DNA of 64,000 bases from Ciona savignyi (Eukaryota > Chordata > Ascidiacea > Phlebobranchia > Cionidae): assembly GCA_000149265.1 (NCBI GenBank), contig CH003080.1:223866-287865 (forward strand), in the 5' to 3' direction. This document shows, in pieces, positions 24,101 to 37,900 of the stretch (the first letter of the stretch is position 1; each line of letters begins with the position of its first letter). The translations under genes were made by a program, and so were the position numbers. Below the pieces are notes generated by a model, which saw only the letters and a program-made list of their open reading frames with translations, was not told the origin of the DNA and made no database searches.

Positions 24101-27100
24101 AAATGAACGCATGTTACGCGATGGTCCATTTCACAAACGGGACAACGAGGTGAATTACGGCTATACGGATGGCGTGGGCGACTGGAGCAGAGAGGTCAAA
24201 ATGGTTCGTGTGAAACTTTAACACGACTAATTTCTGTGTAACAAGGAAGACGCTTTGCTGGTAAAAGAATTTTGCTGGGAAAGAAAGATTGGAAAGCTTT
24301 TTCATACTCCTGGTGCGAACGATCAACGCTAGCTTGCAAAAGTCGAACCTCGTTTCCGTCTGTGCTGTATCAGGTTGCGACTGGGAAGAAACGCGAACAT
24401 GATCACACCACACCAAATCACACTGGTTATAAGAAATGACGGCAGCAGGAAGTAAATACAACACCGTCATCCTTAGCACGTCAACGCCGCGCGTGAATTT
24501 AAAACGGCCGTCGCAAGTTTTAAATATAAAGTGGGCGGTGCGGAAGGTTCGACCAGCGCAGCGTCAACCGACAGGACGATGAAGAATTCGGAAAAGGAGA
24601 GCACTCAACCAAGTGAAGAGCGCCCACCGCGGACAGATGATGCCGCTAAATAAGCTCTTCGAGTCGTGGAGATCTCCGCTGTTGTAACCACCGGAAAAAT
24701 CCATGTCAAGTATTTGTTGGATAACTACAGGGCGGAACGGGACAAGCAGATGGCAATATTACATGACAGTTCAAATAATGCACCAATTCGTACCATGAGT
24801 GGCGTGTTTTGAACAACCAAATTACTTCTTGTTTTTTTCTCCCGTGGTGCTATAATCACATGAAATGTTGGGACAGTTACAACTGGGATCTTGTCATTTT
24901 TGTGAGACAGATATTACAATGAATTGGTTTATATAAGCACGTCGTTAAACGTACTGAAGTGCAGGCAATTGGTGGCCGGACACGTGTAACCAATTCAGTT
25001 TCCCAAAAAAGCATTAAAATCCAAACATCTTGTTTAAACTAAAAGCTATTCTACGATTCTCCCAACACACAATAAAATAGAAAACTCGTAATAATTAACG
25101 AGATCTATAAACTTTTGCCTGATGCCCAGTTAGATCTTTTTACTAATTCATAGATCACCAAGTAGTGAAGGCTTTTTACTGCATGCACATAGATGTATTT
25201 GATTAGACGCATTGTGATCTAACATCGGGTGTGAAGGGACATTGTGATTTAACACCGACGCCCAATGCAATTTAATTTTGATCTTTGCAACTTCAATATC
25301 AACCCTCCGTACAATCAACAGCGAGCGTCTATTGTGAAGTTCTTGGCGGTTTTCGTGCGAAATCACTGTTGGCGCACGACAAACACCTGCCGCGACTTTC
25401 CTTCAGAAACGTGCTTCCAAGGTATAAAAGAGAACACCACACCCGTAGTGTAAACAATTTACAACTCTGTAATGTGCTAAAAGACCGGGAAATTTGTTCC
25501 ACATCAATCCGCTTTAATGAAGTTAAAGAATATGCAATAAATAGATGCCGGCGTGCATACACTCGATCAAGAGATGTGACGTAAAAGTGTGACTAATTTG
25601 AATTCTAGGTTTGAAATGATTTTGTAAAGGGTTGTGGGCTAACACGAGATAAAAGGCACGAGAGTAATAACAAATCGACTACACGGGACGCTTCTGACTC
25701 AACCAGTCAAGAGTCCCAGCTGACGTCAAGCACAGGAAAACAAAACTTTTCAGCGATTACTATTTGCCAAACATCCGGGCACTGTCCGGGTGAAATTCGC
25801 GTCTTCACAGGGCAGCTGGCTTGCTTGGACCAGGTTCGGCGCCGCTATACATTGCCACAATGAATCAGATGCGACTCGGAACAGGAAACCCATCCAGCCG
25901 AATATGATTCATTATGCATGGGGCTTATAAGAAAAGCGGCATCAAAACCAGGATTGTAATACACGATTGGCGGATAATTTGGGTATTGCGTAACTTCACC
26001 GTAAAAGTGGAAGTGTAATTCTGTGGGATACAATAGCAAAATAGATAGAAACGCCCATTGTTTTAATGTAAATTACGCAGATTTAATACTGGGTATTTAC
26101 ATTTTTTAATATAATTTGCATTTGCCGTGTAGTAGAGATAGCTGATCTTTGAAACATGATTAAAACTGCCAGGAATTTCAACAAGCATGCAACCGTCAGC
26201 CACACTCATCCGCTTAAATACACACGTAGAAACAGGGTATGCCGCGCACTCGAGCCACTTCAAAACCAAGCGGGTCATTGTCGCAAAAACTATGCTTGTA
26301 CTATTGTGTTCGACATAACTGCATACGCGGCAGAATGTCAGTGTGTGCGTTTCGTAACCGCGGACTCTTATTGCGCAACCACTCGCTCGCTTGCCGAGAA
26401 GGATATAGCGTAATGCTGCAGGTATAACGGGAATAAACCTAAAACTTTATAAGCCTGTTTACATAGAAAAGCACAGCGGCTGGGATAAAAAATGTGGCCA
26501 TTGCATACAGGACATGGGATGACAGGCCTTTCCCAGAACCACACCATCACACTGGAAAATAGGAATTCGATCGCCTGGGAGGATTTTTTAACATAAAGCG
26601 ACATTTGAGTCACTTCGAAAACCATATGTTGTTTCCAGCCAGGGTAGCTCTGGTAAGTCAGTGCATTCTGTGAGGCTGATGCGCATTACACGTCATTGGG
26701 TTATATTATCGGCAGTAGACATTTGGTCGCCTTGAACCACCGTAGTCGATCCAAAAATACAGGCCGAAAATAGTGTGGTTTCCCTAGTTAGTGACGTCAC
26801 GCTATCAGCATGCATTTGTAGAACATGGCCTCGTCAAACATTAAACAGGATGGGATATCGCTTGTAGTTTGTTTAAGGCGCACACACACCGTATACATAC
26901 GCACACAACAACGCACTTGAAAAAAACACAGCCTGTCGTCTCTTGTGAATGAAATCCGGTTTTCAACATTCAAAGTTCCCATATTAACTCATATTATTGC
27001 ATTATGGCTTTTGAATGTTGCAACCTCACATTTATTTAAGGTATATTATGCCGAATTCTACCAGTGGTTTATGAATGAAAATGGGAGATCACCTTAATAT

Positions 27101-30100
27101 AAATACCTTCACGTTTAAGAAGTGGAAACCCGCATCCGGCTTTTCAGCGCCGCAAATATGATTGCCGGTAGTCGTAAATGCTCTGGGCCGCCTTTCAATT
27201 TGTTTATTTATGGACCTCAAATCACATGCCTAAACTAAGAATTTAATACTTGCAATTATTTCTGTGAACGCCTGGCCGAAATATATGGATCTGACGTGCT
27301 CGATTGCTTGACTACCGTGAAAATTGCTACAAAGCAGCGCAAGCGATGAATTGCAAATTTTATTAAAAGATTAAAACCGCACAGCGTGATTACTAATTGC
27401 ATAGCAGTAAGAGCCAAGTCAATCGATATCCAAATGTCAACTATTCACGGTGGTTTTTGATTATACAGCATGGAAGTAGACATTAAACTCTATTTTCATT
27501 GATTACGCGACGATGAGTCGAGGAACAAGTTGCCTATTAAAATAATTACTGATTGGATCGCTCGTCTTTTTGCAGCAATAACTGTTATTTCCTTATTAAA
27601 CTGCTTAGTCAAATGCGTTAATTGTTTTGTTAAACCTATTTAGCGAGTAAAATAAAATTGGGAAGATAACAGGTTGGGTTTGGGTTAAAGGTCAATGTCA
27701 AGCTATTTTACTGTTTATACAATAAGGTGGCAATTAAAAAAATATTAAACTTGCACGCGGCGTCGATTAAAATTGGACAAACGGAACCGGTTACAATGAC
27801 CTAGTCGCTTGTGTTTATGTTAGCAGCAGACACTTCGGTACCAGGACTGCTCCGGACCAGCAACTTTGTGTGGAGTCCGAATGCCACACAGTTATATCAA
27901 ATTCTTAAGCGTGCCGATGGATGACCGCTATAGGATTTGGGGCGACATGAAGGGTGTGGAACTTCTAATAAAAACAAAACCAAGTGCTCGCGAAGCTTGA
28001 CCGCTATTCACCCGTATTCGTAATTTCATCTACGACGGTACGTGGCATACTTGTTAGCTGTGCAGTTAAATGGGCGTTTAAAGCGAGGGTTCTGATCTGA
28101 GAGAAAAGGTGACGACGGACGTCAGTTAAGGGATAATAATCTCGGAAGTCAGCGCAATGACTGACGGGGGAAAAGCAATACAAAAACTTTCCCTGCCGTG
28201 TCAAGAACCATCCGCCCCACAAACAAACAATTGGCCCGGGACCTCATTGAATGGTGGTGAAGCACAACCTCCCTGCCGTATCCACTGGCCCCAGCTTGAA
28301 CCGAAAAACAAATACATCGGAAGGAGATAGCGGATTCTCACCCCAAAACCGCCGCAGCTTCGATTCCGGTGTTTTGTCGTCCATTCGACCCCGGACATAA
28401 ACTGATCGGTGAGCGAAGGAAAGCGAAATTTCGCCGTTCGTCGGCCAGAATTGATTGGGATGAATTTGGCTCAAGTATGCGGAACGGAATAAAATGGATA
28501 ATGGACTTGCACCAATCCTTCTCATTGAATGATCACGCATTGCGATAGATAAATAATCAGCGCCACGAGAGCTTTTTTTGTGAAGGCTAACCAAGTCATT
28601 ATTCATTGAGCTGGTAAATGGCATACTTTATCTCACATGGCCATATAACAGCTAAAGTCATACAAATCGAGTGTTGTATTTTCCATCTAAGTTAAGCCCA
28701 GAATCCCTTCCGAGTGGATAGCTTAGTTTGGCTTTGATGACTAATACGCATATGTCATGGTGAATTTAATATCTATATATTCACCTAAGCTTACGATAAG
28801 CGGTCCTTGACCAGCATTAAACTTATGATTCGTATTTTACTTTAAACGGTGTTTCATCGTACGCGGCTTAAGCTTAAAGAGTGAGAGGTTTCAATTGCAA
28901 GTCGCCAACATGAAAGTAGTTGCCAGGAAGAAGCGACCACAAACACCACCAAGATTAATCACGGTATTTCCTACCTAACAGATTTTTGACGTAGGTTTTT
29001 ATCGGCGATGATTAAATGTTTATATTAAACAAAATCGGCTTCCGTTGCTCGGAGAACGGCAATTCAAGTTACATACAACTACCACCTTTAGCTATATGAT
29101 TCACATGCGTGTGGGTATTATGTATTTTTTAATGATAAGGACAGTGAATTATATAATATACGCACTCTCTATATTGTCTAGTCAGTTACATAAGTCTCCA
29201 GTTCAATTACAGCCGTGCGACCCAAAGAATGCAAAGTCGAACCAAAAGAGATTAGTGCGTTCGTAGAATGGGATTCACATGAACTTGAGTAAGCAGGTAA
29301 ATCTGTTAGCGCCACAGCAACGTAGCAATTAATGTTCCATGTCTCACAAAGTAATGACGGATAACTTATACGAATGATAAGCGGATACACAAACTGCCAG
29401 AACGTCAAACGAAATCCTGCAATCAGCTGCCGCAGTCGGTGGTATGAGTGTGGTCGCTGCTCCTCGATGCTTGGCAGAGTTGGTGTTGGAAGGAAATAAT
29501 GGGTTTCGTGCTATAACCACTCATATATTATCGGTTTACCGTTAATAATTATCGTGGATCGTGCAAAGATAAGTGACATCGAAGTGTTCATCATAAGATA
29601 ATACGATGTTCCGATCCATGAGAAGATCAAGGACTCCGTGTGAGAATTTAAGCAAGAATTGTATGCATGAAATACATGAAACTTAGATTTATCGACTCAG
29701 TGGGTAAATACATGGAATTCCACATTAACTTGGAAAATGGTGTAACGTGAATTGTGATGTATTGTGACGGTGAAGGCGTCACCGACGCATCAATACATCG
29801 ATTGGGTCATGAAAAATTCAGCTGAAGACTAACCACGATAGGCATGCAACCATTACCAATGAAAAGCAAAGTATTTACCGAGTGCCCTAAATAAAAAAAG
29901 CACATACGGATCCAGGGCGTAAACTTATTATTAAAGTTCCAGCAATTGCTTTAAATTTCGGTACGCATTAATGTGGTACATACTTCGTATTCACTGGGGT
30001 AAACTCTCTGGAACTGTTACGTAATTTCAATTGTTATCGATACAAAAGAAAGTCGTATAATTTCAGGGTTTTTGGCTTCCACAGCATGGCCAATGAGGCG

Positions 30101-33100
30101 CCTTTCGCTCTGATTCGGCAGAAGGAGCAAAGACTTAAACGTTGAAACCTATGGCACTACGAGATCAAACGTTTTTGAGTTTGTGTTTATCAATTATTCA
30201 TAGTCGGCCGACACTGGAACAGAGCATTACCTTATCATAGGGCGAAATGGTTGCTGAACTGGACTACACTGCCTAAAATACCAAACAATTACGCCTTTAC
30301 GTAGACGACGTATGTTTCCCGGCAACATTATCGAGATTAGTAATCAACGCGGCAGCGATTTATAGGTGGGTGACGGAACAAATTACTCTCCGTCACTATT
30401 TTTATTGCCCTAAAATTGAGTAATCCCCGGCACGCGAGAGGTGGCACCGTTTCCAGACGATTTCCAATTAGCGAGTTCGTGATGAGTGAATTATTTCGTA
30501 TTACTCTGTGGCGCACAAATCAAAGCGACCCAGCGAGCCAAAATGAACGCAAATCTCCCTTGGAAGTACATTAGATAAGTCCTCGTGTTTGTTTTGCCAA
30601 GTGTGGCAACGGGTGCTTAAAATGAAAATGACTTCTCAATTAATATTTCAAATTAATATTGTACATATCATTTTTTTGGGAAATGAAATAACTTTTAGGA
30701 ACTTCATTTGAACAAAGCTACACAGCTAAAAGTCGTAAACTTTATTTTCAGAATTTTAGAATACACGTTGAACCAGATTTTCGGTTTTACGGTGTAATTT
30801 GTGCGCCATTGGTAAAGGAGAAAGCGGCGTCCGAGAAAGGTTGGGTGGCAAAAGTTCAAACAGACTTTACGCTCCATTGGGCCCGACGCTTTACAATAAC
30901 ATCAATCGAAAACTAACAATTCGCTATGCCGAAGCACCGGTTACAAATACCCGTTGACAGTGGGGGTTGATGCTTAAGCTGTCGATAATGGCCTTGGAGT
31001 CTATATACAACTGTCTCGTTACTATGGAGTCGCCTTAATGGTAGTAGCATCCTTATTTTACTTATTTTCACCATTTTAAAAATCAATTAGAATAGGTACG
31101 TAAAAATATTCTCTTGTTTATTTTATGGGCGATAATCGCGCTTAATTATCACGTAATCTCATTAATTAACCGCAAAATATAACATTTAAGAATTCAGAAA
31201 CCTCAACTCGGCATTAAATAAACGCCGTGGTAGACTGTGCCGAGGGGCTTTCCTGAAGATACCGGCGCATTCATAGCAAAACTGGCATTTCAAACAGGAG
31301 AGATTAGGATTGCGTCATGATCACTCAATACCGGAAGAATGCGCTTGAAGCAACAGAGCCGGCGAACGCTGAAAACAAGCCGACGTGTTTAAACCAGGCT
31401 GACCACCCCAACAGGAGAGAACTTTTTTAAGAGTTTTAAACCCGCACGAACAGCCATTTCGGTCGAGCCATCGCACAGGCCAATGACGCATGGCAAGAAG
31501 TATGCGAACGAATTGTTCCGCTAACACCGTCGATTTTATCTCGCTGTATTCTGTGTCCGGCATCTGCGAGATAAATCTGTACACCCAACACTTGAACATC
31601 AAGTCAGTATCGAGTGATAAACGATGGTATTGGTGAAAACCATCTTCTAATTTTGTAAAGACATGGAATTTGTGTGTTAAATAAATTTGCATTTTCAATA
31701 CTTCGTCACCGTGAATTCCCAAGTGCGATAGCGAGCAAGTTTCACCGCTTATTCATGTTTTGCCATACTGCGAACCGTTTCAACAGTGAAAAGGTTTCGT
31801 CAGCAGTCGTATACTCCTGGGATGTGTCCCATTATCGCCTACTGCATTCTTTTCGGGATAAGCACATTTCGTATTTTTTCAATTGGAACTCGTCACCAAA
31901 TTTGTTTCGCCCGTATGTGTTATTTTTAACTATCTGACGCTGGCTTTGAACTGCGATCAGTCGAGTTCTGAGACAGGCGAACAAGACTGTCAGATTGATG
32001 TACTCAAGCTGAAACAGTCAATTGACATAACGATTTGCGCATATCACAAACAGATAATTACCACAATAAACATGTATTATGTATCTCTCCTTAACCATAA
32101 GTATTACTAGACTCCCGTCTTAATTCGTTCACAAAGTGACAATAGAATACATCAATAATTGACTTCTCTCTTGCCTACAACTGTTGATTTTATATAAGGT
32201 TTACGGAACTTTATGCACGCCAGTTACCGGTTTACTAGAAGCGATGATAGTGAACTGCGATGGGGAAACAACGAAACTGCGATAAACGTTGGTATGGCAT
32301 TTAGCGATACAAGAAAATCGATAAAAGAGTTTCTGTTTTGGATTAAAACTAACTATGGCGTCGATCTACATTAAATGGTGTTAATTTAACTATCGCAGCC
32401 AGTACTGATATATTCGCATGCACAATTGCCAACAGCGTGACGAAAATTGAGAGGAGACGGAGATGCGACTTCCGACTTATCAAGGATAATTTTGACTCGG
32501 TTTAATAGAGCGCATCGAATGTGTTGGCCAGATCTGGTGACGGAATACCAGGCCAGTGGCAAGGTCATTTTTAGCGACCTTGAACGCAACCTTCAAACGA
32601 ACTGCTGGTAAAGGTGCGCCAACCTGGGCAGCTTACTCATCCACGGTTACGCAGGCGACCGAAGATCGCAGCCAATTTTACACAAAACGTAAACAATTGA
32701 AGTTAACGGGGGTTCAAGACGGTTCATCGTATCATAATAGAACTCGACAAGCTTGGTTAGGGCATTTAAAAATTTCGTGCTTGATTTTTGCAATTAAATA
32801 AATAGAGGTAACTAGATTGTTTTAAATCGAAAACAAAGGCAAGTGTTCGTTAAGCTAAACATCTGTGTACGCATTACTAAAGGAAACGAAGTAAGATTGT
32901 CCGTAACCTTAATAACGAAAGACGAGTATCGTGTGCTTTTCGTAAACTGTAAAATAAAAATAAAGCAGTAAAACATTTAACGCACCTGAGTCACTTGTGG
33001 TTTCAATCGAGTCTATTCTCTTTTTGGTGCTCATGTTGGCGACGGGACTGAGACGTCGTACCTCGCAGGTTGAATTGATTGTGAAAACGGTGCGGGGGTC

Positions 33101-33598
33101 GACGCATCCTGTGGCCGCACTATAGCGCTGCGATCCCGGTGAAGAGTTGCGTAGACGCCCGTTCCTCGAAACTTCAGAATGTGGTTTATGACCGAAGCCA
33201 TTCCACATGCAATCTTTAATAAGTTTGTTGTAACTCATATCAGAGTCATTTGCTTGCTGGTCCTGTTTGTTTGCCAAATTACTGCTTTGGTTTAAATTCG
33301 TTTGAGATTGAACGGGGCTCAAGTCGTCGACACTATCCTTGATGATGGAAAAGTCTATGTCGTTCATTGCGCTCTCGAATGCAGGATCGGGGTCGGAGTC
33401 CATCGGGTTAAAATGCTCGGGAGATCGGGGAGGTGTCGGCAGCAACTCAAATTTCTTCCAAATTTCCTCACTCAAACACGCCCCGTATGTCGGACTGGAG
33501 GGTGGAAGGTCGTCTTCTTGGTGATAAAAGAAGGAAGGCCGGAGCTCATCGAACTCCGACATAATAGGATCGTTGTTTGTTGGTGTACTGAGCTTCAT
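19736..33598 (-). CDS. MYC: Myc transcription factor (bHLH-leucine zipper), two coding exons
   Basis: Nuclear transcription factor expected to bind CACGTG E-boxes as a heterodimer with Max and drive growth genes. Coding exons 33598-32986 and 21153-19736 join in phase (Ser-204 | split Asp-205) to give 676 residues. Visible in order: an N-terminal segment 'ELRPSFFYHQEDD' like Myc box 0; Myc box I 'EEIWKKFELLPTPPRSP' (about 45-60) with phosphodegron Thr-55 and Ser-59, equivalent to vertebrate Thr-58/Ser-62; Myc box II 'LIKDCMWNGF' (126-135); the acidic 'SDSDEEIDVVTV' at the exon junction; basic helix-loop-helix 'HNVLERQRREGL' through 'APKVTILKKA' (508-555); a leucine zipper (about 556-590). Vertebrate Myc ends at the zipper, but here about 85 acidic residues follow. 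ATG at 33598 or the in-frame ATG 12 codons later could be the start. Intron position matches vertebrate MYC. Confidence 0.95.
21154..32985 (-). other. Large Myc intron (11.8 kb)
   Basis: Bounded by donor GTGCGT (32985 side) and acceptor TTGCAG (21154 side) on the minus strand. No coding exon of another gene was recognised inside. The longest open frame, 188 codons at 23062-23628 minus, has no motif. It contains perfect CRE octamers at 25721 and 26792. An intron this long in an otherwise compact genome may hold enhancers. Confidence 0.8.
32986..33598 (-). CDS. MYC: Myc coding exon 1: transactivation region with Myc boxes I and II
   Basis: It encodes residues 1-204 plus the first base of codon 205. 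Donor is ACTCAG|GTGCGT on the minus strand. Myc box I with the Fbw7-type phosphodegron, Myc box II with the Trp of 'DCMWNGF', and a 'GCVDPRTVF' block after box II, all in the vertebrate order, make the identity secure. Confidence 0.95.
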
Positions 33599-33643
33599 TG
33601 TAAGTTCAGAATTTCACCACAGCGATCAAAATCTTAAAATGAC
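33599..33643 (-). other. Myc 5' UTR adjoining an upstream splice acceptor
   Basis: On the minus strand 'gtttcag' (33644-33650) precedes 45 bases of leader and then the ATG. This suggests a non-coding first exon further upstream, as in vertebrate MYC. That exon was not located. Confidence 0.5.
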
Positions 33644-34891
33644 CTGAAACATAGAATAATGAAAAAACTTGTACACATAATATTTGTAAATAGTTAAGTT
33701 TAGTAAAAGTTTAAGAACATAGCTGCAACCAAGTGGTCAGATCGACCTACTAATGTCCTTCTAACACGATGAGGGTATGCACTGGCTAGATGAACTCTGC
33801 TCTACACTTTTATATCAACCGTTAATCGGGTAAATTAAAGGGGACGAGTAGAAGGGCTGTGAGACAAAAAACTATCAGACTTCGCAGTTTTACGCATAAA
33901 CTAACTTATGTGAGACTGTGAAAAAGGGTTTTTGAAAATCAGCTGACGTCGTTAGAGAGAAAGAGTTTTCTCGTCTCTCTCATACGATAAGCCTGCTGGC
34001 GGCAAACGTCATTAAGATCGGGGTTTCTTAACTTGTTTCGCCGTGTTTTCACGTGATTCTCTCGGCCTCTCTTTGCCAGATCCCACCGGCCTAGATTATA
34101 CAACTAAATAGGTCAGGTAGCTGTACTTTGACGACCTGCTCTGAACTATTATCAGTAAATCCTATGTGCGCACGGACATTTAATTGACTACTACTTACCT
34201 CGAGCACTAAACAGTTTATTTATAGCAAATAATGTTAAAAAGGGCAAGAAATAACTCAATACCAACATTCAACTACCTTTCCAATGCGCTACAAAAAACG
34301 AGCTCAACTTTGTGTACTAGGTAATTCTAAAAATATAAATAAACTAATTGCAGTTTTAAAAGTTAGTATTAAAGCTATCACAGTTTAAATGTGGATTTAA
34401 TCCACTAAACAGCAGAAACACAGAAAGTAAACAACGGTTTAAATGGTCTGGAATCTGTTTCCAGTTCAACTGGAATAGTATAATCCCTGTAACAACGAAG
34501 TTACCCTGTGGCAAGTCTCACACGCATCGCACACTCACACTTACATACTGCCCTCTTCGCCAAGCAGGACTTATTGCAAGGCACCAATAAGGAAGCAATA
34601 GTTTCCTTTTCTGAACTAAATTTCGAAATTAACATGCATGTAAATGTGGTTGAATATAAACTGCTGGCAGACTATAACGGACTAAAACTAAAAAAGTGTA
34701 AACTAGTAAAGGAAATAAACATGCTTAATACGAACGATTATTTACAGCAACGGACCAGTATTGCCATAAAACTGATATAAAAACCTTGTAATTTTTTCTT
34801 ACGGCGGACATTGACCAAGCTGCATTGCCCAACATTCAGGGCGAACTACAAAAAAATAACATTTCTAGAAACCGTTAGCAATCAGCTGTTC

Positions 34892-34986
34892 TTTCCCGCG
34901 AGATGCGGTTGTGGTATTAGCTCACCTCTTCTCCGCGCACTCTCTTTAATGTTCACGAAGAGAAGAGAATGATGAATTTTCCCGCC
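34892..34986. promoter_or_regulatory. Pair of E2F-type sites upstream of Myc
   Basis: TTTCCCGCG (34892-34900) and TTTCCCGCC (34978-34986) lie 78 bases apart, about 1.3 kb upstream of the Myc coding start. Vertebrate MYC promoters carry an E2F site (established knowledge), so this is a reasonable candidate for the tunicate promoter. Motif evidence only. Confidence 0.4.
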
Positions 34987-37900
34987 AAAACAAATTCGGG
35001 CGTTTTCACCAAAACAAAAGTAATAATTACTATAGCAAGTGTAATGTGGAATGCCGGCTTAACGTGGGATAAATGAGTTATTCAATCCAGTAAATGTAGC
35101 ATTCATGATTGTTCACATGCGCAGAGACGTCTGACTAAGTTGAGCAAGTCGCTTGGGCCTGGATTTCGAAATTCAAGCCGATGTTACGCAACCAGACAGC
35201 AGCTGTGGGCGGAGCCATAGACTTCGCCTAAAATAAAATAGAGGAATATAATCCGGAAATCCCCAGAGGCATAAGCGAAAAGAGAAAGATGCACTGCGGT
35301 TACCCTTGCCTGCCCTCAATCGGACACTTTTATAGAACCAAAGATAGGACTTTGTTTTGTCAAAATAAGTATAAAAGCAGAGGGCATGTGCGTTTTACGG
35401 AGGTAACCACACATCACGCCTACTTTTATATTCTCATTGATTCAGTTTAGTTAAACCAATTGTCTTGCTGATTCAGTTGAAGGCCAACAAGAACATAATA
35501 AATTTATTAAAAACAAGAAAGCCAATTACATAATTAATTTAAAGCAAAAACAATTAGAGATTTCAACAGATACGTGAGGCGTACAGACAGCAAACCTTCC
35601 GTAAAATACACGTTAATTCAATTGTTTATCATTTTTATTAAAAATAATTATCACCGGTACACACCAAGACTTACTAACGGTCTTTGGGTGTACAAAATAA
35701 CCATACCCTGGTAGCTAAATTTTCTTTTCTTTGATGTAAATTAAATTTTCTTAATCATATTTATTAAACGGGTAAAATACAACAAGACGACTGTCGCACG
35801 GTAAATATCAAGTTAAATTATTGAGCATAGTTGGAGGCAGACCAGGTAAGAAACTTATTTTAAATTTTTTTCGAATCACAGACTCTTAACTGATAAAGTT
35901 TACTTATATCAATGCTACTAATCATTAGTATTTAACATGCATAATGTGGTTAAATATAGGGATAACCAATACACAATACTATAAAGTCTATAATTAACCC
36001 AGAACTGCCTACACATACAGGCTACATAAAGATTCGACAATTAAAATTGTGATTTATGACATTTTAACACTTTTTACCACAACTATGCCGGCAGCCGGCT
36101 AAAACTTATGCAACGTAACACAATCATACTTCCTAAACTTAACCTGTCAAAACTCAGCCACAATATTTTTCTTTTGTTTGCTTGGACCTTAGATGCTTAA
36201 AACATTCGAATAAAAAATAAATGACTATTGTCATTATGATGTAAAAGTCCTATACATTTTTTGTTACAATAGAAATATTGTAAATATAAAATATCCCCGT
36301 AAGCTAAAGTTGTGTGCATTATTATCGATTATAAACTACACATTTGTCTCATATGCAAATATTCTATACGCCATTGAACTCATATTTTAAACTAGGCCAG
36401 TTTATATGTGCGGCGTTTCTGCACTTGACCCTACAGATCGCTGTAACCCCATCGGAACTAGCAAAGAAACGAACTTTCTACGGTACAACGCGCAGCAAAA
36501 ACAAAACAACGTGGGCATAAAGCCTTTAACTGTGATGGCATGGCAGCTGGTGAAAAGCATGGGGTGTATATGACTGAGACTTGACTTGAAACGTATTTTG
36601 AAAAGTTTTAGCCAGCTTGAACCCAAAAACACCCCCGCCCAATAGGGGTTTTATAAAAAATAGAAATCTTTCCGCAACTACAAAAAACTGCATGAAAGTA
36701 CAAACATTATTTGCGAAAACAAAAATGAATTTATCATACCCGAATGACGGGATGATACATTTTAAACCAGGCTAATACCTTAACACCATTTGCGGCAGCG
36801 TTATAGCCTAATGCTTAACTACATGCCGTGGTTTATAATTGGGTCAAAAGAACGGTTCACGTGTTTCGCCACACCACTCGAGTTCTGAAATTAAATAAAA
36901 TTAGGGGGCATCATTCGGCTTTGGGCATCATTCGGTGTAAACGGGGCTATTAAAAAACAAGTAGCCTAAATATAATACTGGTCTATTCGAGGAATCATGT
37001 ATCTGTATGTTGATCCCGATAATTAAAGATTTGCTGCATTGACACCGGCGCCACTCATTTGCAAACACAACCTGGATGGAGGTTAGATACACTGCCCCAG
37101 ACTTCGATCCGCCAACGGTGGCCATCCGACACTATCTTTGTCTACATACTTTAACCCCCAGTTGGCATGGGGGGGGGGTTTCGACATGAATTACGCCACC
37201 CGTATACACGAATCGCCGCCGAAACGAACAATAGCGACAAATTGGTCCTTTGTGGCGTGTTACCCACTTTGTAACGAGTGTTAACCTCAAGTGGATTTCA
37301 GTAGGGTCCGCTGACGTTAATAGCGGTCTGGGGTGAGTGAGGGACACGGGCCTTCTGGCCTTTACCACCCGGACCAAAGCTTTATGTCACCAGTTTTTTT
37401 TTTTATTATACACAACAAGACTAGTGTGACAGAGACATCTTAACACTCTTTTTTTATTTGGATTCTTTTTGTCCCGGATAAAATGCGAATCTCTCGGCCT
37501 TTTGTAATTAAAAACGTTGTGCTAAAAAGTTAATGAGAAATCAGAAAATACAGCACACTTTAGACCGGTAATCTTCATTGCGGAAACCCTAACCCGTAGA
37601 GTATCCCGTACTAACTCAACTTTCCTAGGAGACGGTTCCTGTGCGAACAATGCGGCAAAGAGCTTGTGTTTCAACCTGAGCTTACAGTTGGAGGAACCAC
37701 AAACCGTAACCACCGTCGTAGGTCTTGCGGGTCGCCGGAAATTCTCTTGCCCACCTGTTCAGCCTAACATCTATGCAGGGGCGACTCACAGGCGTCAAGT
37801 TCGTAACTCTAGTTTTGCTATTCTCTTTAATCCACGTAGACCTTCTATTAGAGTCAAACTGCGTGAATCCGCCCTTTGTAATGCAAAATTGCGTTAATAA

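Noticed and set aside
31321-31722. 133-codon minus-strand frame in the Myc intron
   Set aside because: No conserved motif, and splicing it between the two Myc exons would disrupt the conserved SDSDEEIDVV junction.
35370-35376. TATAAAA box in plus orientation upstream of Myc
   Set aside because: No plus-strand coding exon follows and Myc is on the other strand; isolated TATA-like words are common in AT-rich DNA.
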